A stretch of 15,531 nucleotides of DNA from assembly GCA_035272265.1 (NCBI GenBank), contig DATEQV010000512.1, positions 1 to 15,531 of the forward strand, written 5' to 3'. Origin of the DNA: Acidisphaera sp035272265 (GTDB taxonomy: Bacteria > Pseudomonadota > Alphaproteobacteria > Acetobacterales > Acetobacteraceae). Below the pieces are notes generated by a model. The model saw nothing but the letters and a program-made list of their open reading frames with translations, had not been told where the DNA came from and ran no database searches. The position numbers and the translations under genes are program-made. Below, one piece after another: positions 1 to 6,236 of this stretch; the first letter of the stretch is position 1, and each line of letters opens with the position of its first letter.

Positions 1-535
1 CCGCCGGGCGGTCGAAGTAGAGCACCGGCGCGGTGCTGGACGCGTGCACCGCCTCGGCAAGCTGGCAGACCGAGGCAGTCTCGCCCGTCGGGCTGTCATA
101 GCTGTGAAACCGCACCGCCCGCGTGGTGTCGTAGTCGAAGCCGGGGATGACGATGCGGCAGGGCGGCGCGAGGTCGCGCAACGGCGTCCTCCCGCGCGAC
201 GGGAGCAGGCGGTGCAACTCGACCAGCTTGGCGGCGGTGCGGTAGCGCGCCTGCAGGCCGAAGCCGGCCAGAAGCTCGTCGATCCAGGGCCGCGGCGTGA
301 ACATCGCGCGGCGCATGGCATCGTCGAGGAACTGATCGACGATCTGGCCGGGCGATTTGCCCTCGATCAGTCCGGCGAGAACGATGCTGCCCGCCGAATT
401 GCCCAGCGCCAGATCGAACTGCGCCAGGATCTGCGGCCCGGGGATGTCGCCGAACAGGTCGCGCAGCGCCATCGCCTGCAGCAGCGCCCAGGAGCCGCCG
501 CCGTCGAGCGAGAGGATCGAGAACGGCTTGGGCAT
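1..535 (-). CDS. Patatin-like phospholipase, N-terminal part (cut by window edge)
   Basis: This reads on the minus strand from ATG at 535 and runs off the window at position 1, so about 178 N-terminal residues are visible. The start MPKPFSILSLDGGG carries the patatin glycine-rich oxyanion loop (DGGG, residues 11-14). Residues 45-49 (GNSAG) are the GxSxG nucleophile elbow with Ser47. Family members are cytosolic or secreted lipid acyl hydrolases using a Ser-Asp dyad; the Asp would lie beyond the window, so completeness cannot be judged. The usual Arg just after DGGG is replaced (DGGGSWAL), a mild deviation. No signal peptide is visible. The Shine-Dalgarno sequence is weak, and a perfect palindrome (543-567) ends 8 nt upstream of the start. 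Family assignment is secure; substrate is unknown. Confidence 0.85.
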   Translation of the reverse strand, partial: MPKPFSILSLDGGGSWALLQAMALRDLFGDIPGPQILAQFDLALGNSAGSIVLAGLIEGKSPGQIVDQFLDDAMRRAMFTPRPWIDELLAGFGLQARYRTAAKLVELHRLLPSRGRTPLRDLAPPCRIVIPGFDYDTTRAVRFHSYDSPTGETASVCQLAEAVHASSTAPVLYFDRPA

Positions 536-542
536 GCATCAC

Positions 543-567
543 CGTAACAAATGGGGGATTTGTTACG
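543..567. promoter_or_regulatory. Perfect 25-bp palindrome at the patatin gene start
   Basis: CGTAACAAAT (543-552), a GGGGG spacer (553-557) and ATTTGTTACG (558-567) form a perfect inverted repeat with 10-bp arms. It is AT-rich in a GC-rich region and ends 8 nt before the minus-strand ATG at 535. It could be an operator for an HTH regulator covering the promoter or 5' UTR, or an mRNA hairpin next to the ribosome-binding region. There is no T-tract, so a terminator is unlikely. The binding protein is unknown. Confidence 0.6.
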
Positions 568-627
568 ATAGCTGAAGCGACCCGCCGCGCAACCGTCCTC
601 TCGCCCGCGCCGCAACCCGGGGCCGCG

Positions 628-1017
628 TCAGCCGCGCCAGAACGGCTTGTTCGCCTCCACCTCGGCGTCCGCGTAGGTCAGGCCGATGTCGCGCAACCCG
701 GCGGCGTCCATCCGGGCAAGCATTTGCCGGCTGCGATGGCGGCGCCACGCGGCGATCAGCCAGAGGCGCAGCGCGCCGTGCTGCGGACGCTGCGGGCGGC
801 GGCGGTGCGGATGGCGCGGCTCGATGTCCCACGGCGCGCGGCGCAGCTCCCGCCTCGCGTCGGCCTCCGACAATCCGACGTCGCGCAGCATGCGCGGCGA
901 CGCGTCCGCGAGGTCGGCTCGCGTCCCGATCACGCGCCATGCCCGCGCGATGTCGAACGACGCTGGGCGGCGAGCGGTGCGGAACTCGAAAGCAGTGGCA
1001 AGCGTACGCGCGGTCAT
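628..1017 (-). CDS. Double DUF1127 domain protein, 129 aa
   Basis: The start is ATG at 1017, chosen because GAGGGAGG lies at good spacing upstream and the family fold begins soon after. It is Arg-rich and basic. Two DUF1127-like helical motifs are visible: about residues 30-64 (MLRDVGLSEADARREL) and about 86-127 (GLRDIGLTYADAEVEANKPFW). DUF1127 proteins are usually 45-75 aa with one motif; the small alphaproteobacterial ones have been linked to RNA turnover and phosphate or carbon metabolism, which I cite as family knowledge only. The gene is divergent from a LysR regulator, an arrangement suggesting that regulator may control it. No signal peptide or membrane segment is seen. Confidence 0.78.
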   Translation of the reverse strand: MTARTLATAFEFRTARRPASFDIARAWRVIGTRADLADASPRMLRDVGLSEADARRELRRAPWDIEPRHPHRRRPQRPQHGALRLWLIAAWRRHRSRQMLARMDAAGLRDIGLTYADAEVEANKPFWRG

Positions 1018-1161
1018 CGCGTCCTCCCTCAACAGCAAGCGTCTGCGTATCGACGACTGCCGACACATGGCCGCTGTCGCGCGGCGGTGCGCTCCGCCGC
1101 TTGCGCGCCAATCACGCTTGCAAACCACAGATAAGTGACGGCGGGGCATCAGGGAAACGAA

Positions 1162-1190
1162 TTGATATGATCGTGGCGATCACTTACGTT
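1162..1190 (+). promoter_or_regulatory. Candidate LysR promoter with embedded dyad operator
   Basis: TTGATA (1162-1167) and TACGTT (1185-1190) are separated by 17 bp, a plausible sigma-70 type -35/-10 pair for the LysR gene starting at 1213. The spacer holds a perfect dyad, TGATCG-TGG-CGATCA (1168-1182). A dyad between -35 and -10 fits autorepression, the usual behaviour of LysR regulators. The same site lies upstream of the divergent DUF1127 gene. Inferred from sequence only. Confidence 0.45.
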
Positions 1191-1212
1191 GATGACGTTC
1201 AAGAGGCCCACG

Positions 1213-2124
1213 ATGTCGCTGCCCACGCTCGATCCCGATCTGCTGCGCGCGTTCGTGCTGATCGCCGAAGGTGCCAGCTTCACACGCGCGGCCGAACTGG
1301 TGGGACGCACGCAGTCGGCGGTGTCGATGCAGGTGAAACGGCTGGAGGAGACGCTCGGCCAGCCGGTGCTGACGCGCAGCAAAGGCGGGGCCACGCAGCT
1401 GACGGCGCACGGGCATTTCCTGCTGTCGCGCGCCCGTCAGGTGCTGGCGCTGAACGACGAGATCGTCGCGGCCTTCCGCGAGCCCGGGATGGCGGGCGTG
1501 GTGCGCCTCGGCACGCCCGACGACTACGCGCTGAGCTTCCTGCCGCCGGTGCTCAAGCGCTTCGCCGAGACGCATCCGGCGGTCGAGGTCGAGGTGATGT
1601 GCGCGCCGTCGAGCGAGCTGGTGCCCCGGATGCGGGCGGGCGAGCTCGACCTGTCGCTCATCAGCGACGGGCACGAACCGCGCGGCTGGGAGACGGTGCC
1701 GCTGTGGCGCGGGCCGCTGCAGTGGATCACCTCGACACGGCACGCGCCGCACCGCCGCTCGCCGCTGCCCCTGGCGCTGGCGCGCGACAACTGCGTCTGG
1801 CGCGCGGCGGCGCTGGCCGCCCTGGAGCGCGCCGGCAGGCCCTACCGGATCGCCTACACCTCGGCCACGCAGGTCGGCACGCACGCGCCGGTGCTGGCGG
1901 GTCTCGCGGTGACGGTGTCGGCCTTGTCGTGGCTGCCCGACACCCTGCGGCCGCTGCGGCCGGAGGAGGCACCCTGCAAGTTGCCCGATTTCGGCATCCG
2001 CCTGCTGCGCGGGCGGCATCGCGACGAGCCGGTGGCGGACGCCCTGGCAGCGCACATCGTCTCGTGTTTCGAGACGGACCGGGGGCAGACGGGGAGCGAT
2101 AAGGCCGGAGCGGTCGCAGCGTGA
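1213..2124 (+). CDS. LysR-family transcriptional regulator, 303 aa
   Basis: The N-terminal winged helix-turn-helix (about residues 5-64) shows the LysR signature: LDPDLLRAFVLIAEGASFT, then RAAELVGRTQSAVSMQVKRLE, then LGQPVLTRSKGG and LTAHG. A substrate-binding-type effector domain follows (about 90-290), with GVVRLGTPDDYALSFLPPVL at its start. Length is normal. ATG at 1213 is preferred over the earlier ATGs at 1189 and 1192 because it follows AAGAGG at suitable spacing and gives the usual LysR N-terminus. It is divergent from the DUF1127 gene, its probable target besides itself. The effector cannot be read from sequence. The extreme C-terminus (DRGQTGSDKAGAVAA) is low-complexity and probably disordered. 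Confidence 0.9.
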   Translation: MSLPTLDPDLLRAFVLIAEGASFTRAAELVGRTQSAVSMQVKRLEETLGQPVLTRSKGGATQLTAHGHFLLSRARQVLALNDEIVAAFREPGMAGVVRLGTPDDYALSFLPPVLKRFAETHPAVEVEVMCAPSSELVPRMRAGELDLSLISDGHEPRGWETVPLWRGPLQWITSTRHAPHRRSPLPLALARDNCVWRAAALAALERAGRPYRIAYTSATQVGTHAPVLAGLAVTVSALSWLPDTLRPLRPEEAPCKLPDFGIRLLRGRHRDEPVADALAAHIVSCFETDRGQTGSDKAGAVAA

Positions 2125-2171
2125 ACCGGGCGCGACTCACCCAGAAGTTTCACCCAACGAAATCCTGGGCC

Positions 2172-2204
2172 TGTGCACAACCTGTGGACAAAACTATCCA
2201 CAGG
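2172..2204. promoter_or_regulatory. Cluster of three DnaA-box-like 9-mers with a palindrome
   Basis: Within 31 bp lie TGTGCACAA (2172-2180, reverse TTGTGCACA), TGTGGACAA (2183-2191, reverse TTGTCCACA) and CTATCCACA (2194-2202). Each is one base from the DnaA-box consensus TTATNCACA. The last two also form an inverted repeat, CCTGTGGA (2181-2188) and TCCACAGG (2197-2204). The cluster follows the LysR stop at 2124. No typical origin-flanking gene is in the window, so I read it as a DnaA-binding or titration candidate rather than as an origin. Confidence 0.4.
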
Positions 2205-2516
2205 CTGTTGAAGGCCGCCCGCAATGAATCCTCGTAACGGATTCGAAAGACTCGATTCTTCGGCGCGAGTCCTCGCCGGGACGCAACGAGCTTGGCTGTA
2301 GTCGCGACGTTCGCCGGGCCCTGAACAAAGGCGGAATCCGTCCGCCTTCCGCATGAATCGACTGGTAAATCGGCGTGACGCCGCACCGTGAAACACTCCG
2401 CCGCTTCCGTTCGTGGTCGAGAGTCTTGCTGAATACTCGCGCTCTGGTTGCATTGCGCTTCCAGGCAAGAACGGAGATCCCGTTGCACGAACCACTCGAA
2501 GCACCTTGATGCGCTT
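2205..2516. other. Intergenic region with no recognised feature
   Basis: About 310 bases between the DnaA-box-like cluster and the next plausible gene start. The plus-strand frame of the downstream gene is open from a TTG at 2448, but its codons to about 2510 include agg, aga and caa, unlike the neighbours, so this part is probably not coding. A long minus-strand open frame crosses the stretch but yields no recognisable protein. I see no RNA gene or terminator here; promoters of the downstream gene may lie in it. Confidence 0.4.
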
Positions 2517-3113
2517 GTGAAAAAGCGCCTTCGGGATTGGCCCCAGCAGCCGCCCGGCATGGCGCCCCGCCCGGGAGGGATGGACGCCTGGTTGCGAGGG
2601 CGACCGGCGAACGACTCGGTCGCCATCCCGCACCCGTTCTTGAAGTATCCGGGCAGCGACACCATGCGCACGCTGCCGGACGGATTGTGGCTCAATTTCG
2701 GGGGCACCCCTGTGGAGCCTTTCGTGGATATCTTCGCCGTCGAGGCGTGCGCCACGCTGCCGAACCTGCTCGACAAGCGGTCGCGGTTCGCCCCCAGCAC
2801 CGGGTCCCTGCTGGCGTGCTGCCCGGTGCCGTGGCTGCTGGCGCCTGCAACCCAGGGTGATCCCACCCCGCGGTGGAAGATGACCCAGGTGATCGTGCGC
2901 GAACCCGTGGATCCGTTCGTCGTGCCGGTGCGCGACATCCGCGTGCTGTTCGGGCTGAAGTCCTCGCACTACGCGGGGTTCGCGCGCGCGCAGATCCCGC
3001 AGGCGCACGAGTATTTCGCGCCGCTCGATGCGTTGTGCGACGCCGACAGCGCAGACAACCCGGCGCTGAAGGCGCTGATGGCGCGCGCGAGCGCGGCCGC
3101 GAACTTCATGTGA
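2517..3113 (+). CDS. Hypothetical protein, about 198 aa, start uncertain
   Basis: I do not recognise the family. Codon choice and amino-acid texture look genuine from about 2560 onward: DTMRTLPDGLWLNFGG, FVDIFAVEACATLPNLLDKR, LACCPVPWLLAP, KMTQVIVREPVDPFVVPVRD. It looks like a globular, mixed alpha/beta, probably cytosolic protein, with no signal peptide or membrane span. The frame is open from TTG 2448; candidate starts are GTG 2517 (giving VKKRLRDW), ATG 2559 and ATG 2580. GGGAGGG lies immediately before ATG 2580 but is too close to be an ideal Shine-Dalgarno, so the start is open. Its stop overlaps the 3' end of the convergent GDPD gene by 8 nt. No shared pathway can be inferred. Confidence 0.6.
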   Translation: MKKRLRDWPQQPPGMAPRPGGMDAWLRGRPANDSVAIPHPFLKYPGSDTMRTLPDGLWLNFGGTPVEPFVDIFAVEACATLPNLLDKRSRFAPSTGSLLACCPVPWLLAPATQGDPTPRWKMTQVIVREPVDPFVVPVRDIRVLFGLKSSHYAGFARAQIPQAHEYFAPLDALCDADSADNPALKALMARASAAANFM

Positions 3114-3912
3114 CCGCAACCGGCATTGGCAAAGGGAGTCCCATTTGAGCCAGCAATTCGCGCGTGCGATCGGGATAGTCCGTGATCAGCCCGTCCGCGC
3201 CCCAGTCCAGCAGGCGGCGCATCGCCGACGGCGCATTGACCGTCCAGGGCACGACGCGCAGGCCCGCCGCCTTTGCCCGGCGCATCAGCGCGCGGGTCAG
3301 CGTGGCGATCGACGGGCACCACACCTGGCCGCCGTGCGCCGCCACCCGCTCGGGCGCGTCGGCGGCGTCCGCCGCCTCGGTGAGCCAGGCGAGGGGCAAA
3401 TCAGGCGCGGCGCGCTGCAGGTGGCGCAACGCCCGCCAATCGAAGCTTTCGAGCACCGCGTCCGCCGCCGCCGCGCGCACCGCCGCGGCGACGGCATCGG
3501 CCAGTGCCGCGGGATCGGCTGCCGGCTTGAGCTCGACGAGAAGGCGAGGCCGTGGCCGTAGCGCGAGCACGTCGTCCAGGCGCGGGATGCGCGCGCCGTC
3601 GATCGGCGTCTGGTGCGGGAAACGCCTTGCGGTGCGGCTGCCCGGCGCGGCACGACCGACGTCGTACGCCGCGAGCGCCGCCGATTGCGTCTCGGCGATC
3701 GACGGCCCCGGCTTGGCCAGCCACGTGCCGCCTCGTGCTCGGGTCGTTTCGGGATTGAGGAGCGAGTCGTGATGGACGACCACGACGCTGTCGGCGGTCA
3801 GCCGCACGTCGAACTCGATCGCGTCCACGCCGATCGCGCAGGCGCCGGCGACGCCGGCCAGGGTGTTTTCCGGGAACAGGCCGCGGGCGCCGCGATGGCC
3901 GATGATCTGCAC
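3106..3912 (-). CDS. Glycerophosphodiester phosphodiesterase (UgpQ/GlpQ-like), 268 aa
   Basis: It hydrolyses glycerophosphodiesters to sn-glycerol 3-phosphate and an alcohol. The GDPD TIM-barrel signature is clear: IIGHRGARGLFPENTLAG with the catalytic His6 and Arg7 and Glu15, IEFDVRLTAD with the metal ligands Glu33 and Asp35, VVVVHHDSLL with the second catalytic His near 47-48, LLVELKP with a further metal-binding Glu, and the C-terminal WTVN and DGLITDYPD strands. Length is normal for the cytosolic UgpQ type and no signal peptide is present. GTG at 3912 is the start, preceded by GGAGG at good spacing. It is divergent from the TetR gene at 3990 with only 77 bp between, so that regulator may also affect it. 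Substrate range is unknown. Confidence 0.92.
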   Translation of the reverse strand: MQIIGHRGARGLFPENTLAGVAGACAIGVDAIEFDVRLTADSVVVVHHDSLLNPETTRARGGTWLAKPGPSIAETQSAALAAYDVGRAAPGSRTARRFPHQTPIDGARIPRLDDVLALRPRPRLLVELKPAADPAALADAVAAAVRAAAADAVLESFDWRALRHLQRAAPDLPLAWLTEAADAADAPERVAAHGGQVWCPSIATLTRALMRRAKAAGLRVVPWTVNAPSAMRRLLDWGADGLITDYPDRTRELLAQMGLPLPMPVAVT

Positions 3913-3970
3913 GCAACCTCCGCCGTGAAACAGGGGCCGGACATCGGGCCGAGTATCCGGACGCCGCTCG

Positions 3971-3993
3971 GCATGTTAAATGCATTCACATGC
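3971..3993. promoter_or_regulatory. Candidate TetR operator overlapping the tetR start codon
   Basis: GCATGT (3971-3976) and ACATGC (3988-3993) are inverted 6-bp arms around an AT-rich core containing the self-complementary AATGCATT (3979-3986). The element overlaps the ATG at 3990 and lies in the 77-bp gap to the divergent GDPD gene. TetR regulators typically bind such dyads near their own start and repress themselves. There is no Shine-Dalgarno sequence before 3990, so the transcript may be leaderless. Confidence 0.45.
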
Positions 3994-4631
3994 GGTTCGG
4001 CGACAAGCCCGAGAAGGACCAGGAGCGCGGCTACCACCATGGCAACCTGCGCGAGGCGCTGGTCCAGGCGGCGCTGCGCCTGATCGCCGAGCGCGGGCCG
4101 GACGGCTTCAGCTTCGCCGAGGCGGCGCGGGCGGCGGGCGTCTCCCCGGCCGCGCCGTACCGGCATTTCCGCGACCAGGGGGCACTGCTGGCCGAGGTGG
4201 CGCGGCGCGGCTTCGAGCAGTTCACCACCCAGCTCGAACGCGCCTGGGCCGACGGGCGGCCCGATCCGTTCAACGCGTTCCAGCGCTGCGGCGAAGCATA
4301 TCTGGCGTTCGCCCGCGCGAATCCCGCCGCCTACGCGACGATGTTCGGCCCGGCGGCCGCGCGGGCGGACGATGCAGGGCTGCGCGCCGCGTCGGACCGC
4401 GCCTTCGCCGTGCTGCGCACCGCCGCCGAGGCCGTGTGCGCCGCGCTCCCGCCAGGCAGCAAGGCGCCCCCGCTGATGGTGGCGCTGCATACCTGGGCGA
4501 TCTCGCACGGCATCGCCGCGCTGTTCATCGGCACGCCCGACACCGCCCGCCGCCCGCTGCCGATGCCACCCGAGCAGCTGCTGGAGGCGGCGATGCTGGT
4601 GTACCTGCAGGGGCTCGGGCGGCCGGCATGA
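3990..4631 (+). CDS. TetR/AcrR-family regulator with WHG-type C-terminal domain, 213 aa
   Basis: The DNA-binding region spans about residues 13-66: GYHHGNLREALVQAALRLIAERG, then FSFAEAARAAGVSPAAPYRHF as the helix-turn-helix, and the family-typical RDQGALLAEVARRGF. The C-terminal ligand domain holds HTWAISHGIAALF, matching the WHG (TetR_C_33) type. The ligand is unknown. ATG 3990 is the only sensible start; it sits inside a palindrome and lacks a Shine-Dalgarno sequence. Likely targets are its own gene, the divergent GDPD gene, and possibly downstream genes, because a GTGAATG half-site recurs before the DUF2852 gene. No membrane transporter lies next to it, so a drug-efflux role is not supported. 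Confidence 0.9.
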   Translation: MRFGDKPEKDQERGYHHGNLREALVQAALRLIAERGPDGFSFAEAARAAGVSPAAPYRHFRDQGALLAEVARRGFEQFTTQLERAWADGRPDPFNAFQRCGEAYLAFARANPAAYATMFGPAAARADDAGLRAASDRAFAVLRTAAEAVCAALPPGSKAPPLMVALHTWAISHGIAALFIGTPDTARRPLPMPPEQLLEAAMLVYLQGLGRPA

Positions 4632-4662
4632 GAGGTTTTGGTCGGGCCTGCACGCGGCTAGG

Positions 4663-5280
4663 ATGACCGACTTGCAGTGCATGCCGAGCCTCACCCGCAT
4701 GATCCGGATCGTTACTGCTGTCCTCTGCGTGACGCTCGCCGTGTCCGCTTATGCCGAAGAGCCGCAGCCGCCGACTTGGCTGACGACCACGACAGGCTGT
4801 CGTCTTGCTGTCGCGCACATGATTGCCCCTGGACCAATCACGTGGTCTGGCGACTGCGTCGACGGACTTGGTTCCGGCGAAGGTTGGATCGACGAGCCCG
4901 CAAAGGGCAATCGCATGCACGTCACGCTGAAACAGGGATTGGCTGATGGACGTGTCGTTATGATGCGGCACGACGGAGTGATCTTCGTCTTCAACATCTA
5001 CACCAACCGAGTGGTCAATCACATCATCATCGTCCGGCCCGACGGGTACCATTACGATGGCCAGTTCGACGCCGACGGGAAGGCAGGCGGCCACGGCATC
5101 GCCGACTTTCCCGGCGGGTTCCGCTACGTCGGCGAGTGGCTTCACGACCTGCCGAATGGGCAGGGCGCCTTGGTCACCGCCGACGGACAACGGCTTTCCG
5201 GCGTTTGGGTCAATGGGTGTTTGCAGGATGCGACCCACACCGCGGTTGGAGTGCCTGCGTCGAGTTGCAGGTGGCAATAG
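4663..5280 (+). CDS. Exported MORN-repeat-like protein, up to 205 aa
   Basis: The N-terminus is a Sec signal: a hydrophobic stretch (IRIVTAVLCVTLAVSAYA) with probable cleavage before EEPQ. The mature part has MORN-like glycine/aromatic units near residues 129-151 (YHYDGQFDADGKAGGHGIADF) and 153-175 (FRYVGEWLHDLPNGQG), with weaker ones at 59-74 and 177-188. Cysteines at about 46, 65, 186 and 202 could form periplasmic disulfides. MORN repeats are generally protein or lipid interaction modules, so no enzymatic role is claimed. Starts at 4663, 4681 (MPSL) and 4699 (MIRI) are all possible; the last two give a more standard signal peptide. Base composition is less GC-rich than in neighbours, hinting at different ancestry. 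It starts 31 nt after the tetR stop. Confidence 0.72.
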   Translation: MTDLQCMPSLTRMIRIVTAVLCVTLAVSAYAEEPQPPTWLTTTTGCRLAVAHMIAPGPITWSGDCVDGLGSGEGWIDEPAKGNRMHVTLKQGLADGRVVMMRHDGVIFVFNIYTNRVVNHIIIVRPDGYHYDGQFDADGKAGGHGIADFPGGFRYVGEWLHDLPNGQGALVTADGQRLSGVWVNGCLQDATHTAVGVPASSCRWQ

Positions 5281-5456
5281 ACGGAAGTTCAGCACGAGGC
5301 CGTGTGGTAGCGTCGCGAAAGAAATCGTGGATGGCAAAGACAAGCTTGGCAATAGGTGCCGAGAGGCCGAACCGGCCGGGCAGACCCGACGGATGATCGG
5401 GGCGGCGATCACGTCTCCGATAACCTCTTGCGGCCCCGTATCGTCGATGCCAGTAT

Positions 5457-5477
5457 GTGAATGTGATTAACATTCAC
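5457..5477. promoter_or_regulatory. Perfect inverted repeat upstream of the DUF2852 gene
   Basis: GTGAATGT (5457-5464), GATTA (5465-5469) and ACATTCAC (5470-5477) form 8-bp perfect arms just before the GGGAGGG Shine-Dalgarno (5478-5484) of the gene at 5492. It resembles a TetR-type operator. Its half-site GTGAATG also occurs (as CATTCAC, 3983-3989) in the dyad over the tetR start, so the same regulator is a candidate. An mRNA hairpin that affects ribosome access is the alternative. Confidence 0.5.
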
Positions 5478-5491
5478 GGGAGGGCGTCGCG

Positions 5492-5926
5492 ATGATCGCG
5501 GCGAAACTCGACGAATACGGCAAGATGGCCTGGATCGCGGTGATGGTGCTGGGCTTCATCGCCTGGTGGCCGATCGGGCTTGCGGTCCTGTTTTACCTCA
5601 TAGGGAGTGGACGGATGCGCGACTGGCGGGGCGGCTCTCGGGGCCGCTGGTACAACGCGGACAACCAGGGCGTCGGCTGGAGCGGTGGCGGCGGCTGCGG
5701 CTGGGGCCGGCGCGCCCGGTCCGCCTACGGCGCCAGCGGCAATGCCGCCTTCGACGAATACCGGCGCGAGACGCTGCGCCGGCTCGAGGAGGAGCAGCGC
5801 GAGTTCTTCGAATACCTCGAGCGCCTGCGCCAGGCGCGCGACAAGGCGGAGTTCGACCAGTTCATGAACGAGCGCCGCAACCGCGGCGGCATGGGCAGCA
5901 CCCCCGCCCCTGCCGAGCAGGTCTGA
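5492..5926 (+). CDS. DUF2852 membrane protein, 144 aa
   Basis: One hydrophobic N-terminal span (MAWIAVMVLGFIAWWPIGLAVLFYLIG, about residues 12-39) is followed by a Gly/Trp/Arg-rich segment (about 45-75) and a charged helical region, FDEYRRETLRRLEEEQREFFEYLERLRQARDKAEFDQFMNERR written across about 88-130, likely a coiled coil. The W-P-I-G membrane motif plus the FDEYR...LEEEQ...F..FL..LR..RDK.EFD.FM pattern fits the DUF2852 family of alphaproteobacteria, whose function is unknown. The start has a strong GGGAGGG Shine-Dalgarno. The gene appears to have its own regulated promoter (palindrome at 5457-5477) and a strong terminator after it, so it is probably monocistronic. Confidence 0.82.
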   Translation: MIAAKLDEYGKMAWIAVMVLGFIAWWPIGLAVLFYLIGSGRMRDWRGGSRGRWYNADNQGVGWSGGGGCGWGRRARSAYGASGNAAFDEYRRETLRRLEEEQREFFEYLERLRQARDKAEFDQFMNERRNRGGMGSTPAPAEQV

Positions 5927-5943
5927 CGAGCACGTCACGTCTG

Positions 5944-5974
5944 GGGGGCCGGGCGCAGCGCCCGGCCCCCTTTT
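5944..5974 (+). terminator. Rho-independent terminator after the DUF2852 gene
   Basis: GGGGGCCGGGCGC (5944-5956) pairs perfectly with GCGCCCGGCCCCC (5958-5970) and is followed by TTTT (5971-5974). In RNA the tip opens to a small loop around position 5957. It begins 18 nt after the gene's stop. Confidence 0.88.
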
Positions 5975-6017
5975 CGCGTCGCTTGCGTCTTCCGCCCGCG
6001 GGCGTAACTTGTTCGCG

Positions 6018-6206
6018 ATGCGAAGGATCCCTCCCCCGCCCCGGCCTGCCCTTGCGCTGGAGCCGCTGCGCGCCGCATCGCTCGATTTTTCGTTTTTCGC
6101 CGGCGCCTGGATGGGGCTCGCGCTCGCCCCGCTCATGTTCGGCGCGATCGTGCTCGGCACCGCCGTCGCGGTGGCGGACACGCTGTCTCGTGCCGTCACC
6201 GAGTAA
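6018..6206 (+). CDS. Small single-pass membrane protein, 62 aa
   Basis: From ATG 6018 the product has a basic, Pro-rich N-terminus (MRRIPPPPRPALALEPLR) and one hydrophobic span (FFAGAWMGLALAPLMFGAIVLGTAVAVA, about residues 27-55), ending TLSRAVTE. The frame shows the neighbours' GC-rich third positions. I do not recognise the family. No clear Shine-Dalgarno precedes the ATG, and the short length makes coding status less certain. It ends 30 nt before the PLP enzyme gene on the same strand, so the two may be cotranscribed. Confidence 0.5.
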   Translation: MRRIPPPPRPALALEPLRAASLDFSFFAGAWMGLALAPLMFGAIVLGTAVAVADTLSRAVTE

Positions 6207-6236
6207 GGCCCGCAGCGGGCGCGCCGCCGCAGAACC

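Noticed and set aside
2181..2204. Rho-independent terminator after the LysR gene
   Set aside because: The inverted repeat lacks a T-tract and is better explained as DnaA-box-like 9-mers.
2150..3119. Long minus-strand open frames opposite the 2517-3113 gene
   Set aside because: They are low-complexity, Arg/Ser-rich, and cross the whole intergenic region. The plus-strand frame has a far more protein-like sequence.
5462..5477. CRP-like site TGTGA...TCAC before the DUF2852 gene
   Set aside because: The spacer is 7 bp, not 6, and the last base of the right half-site does not match; the perfect GTGAATGT/ACATTCAC repeat explains the sequence better.
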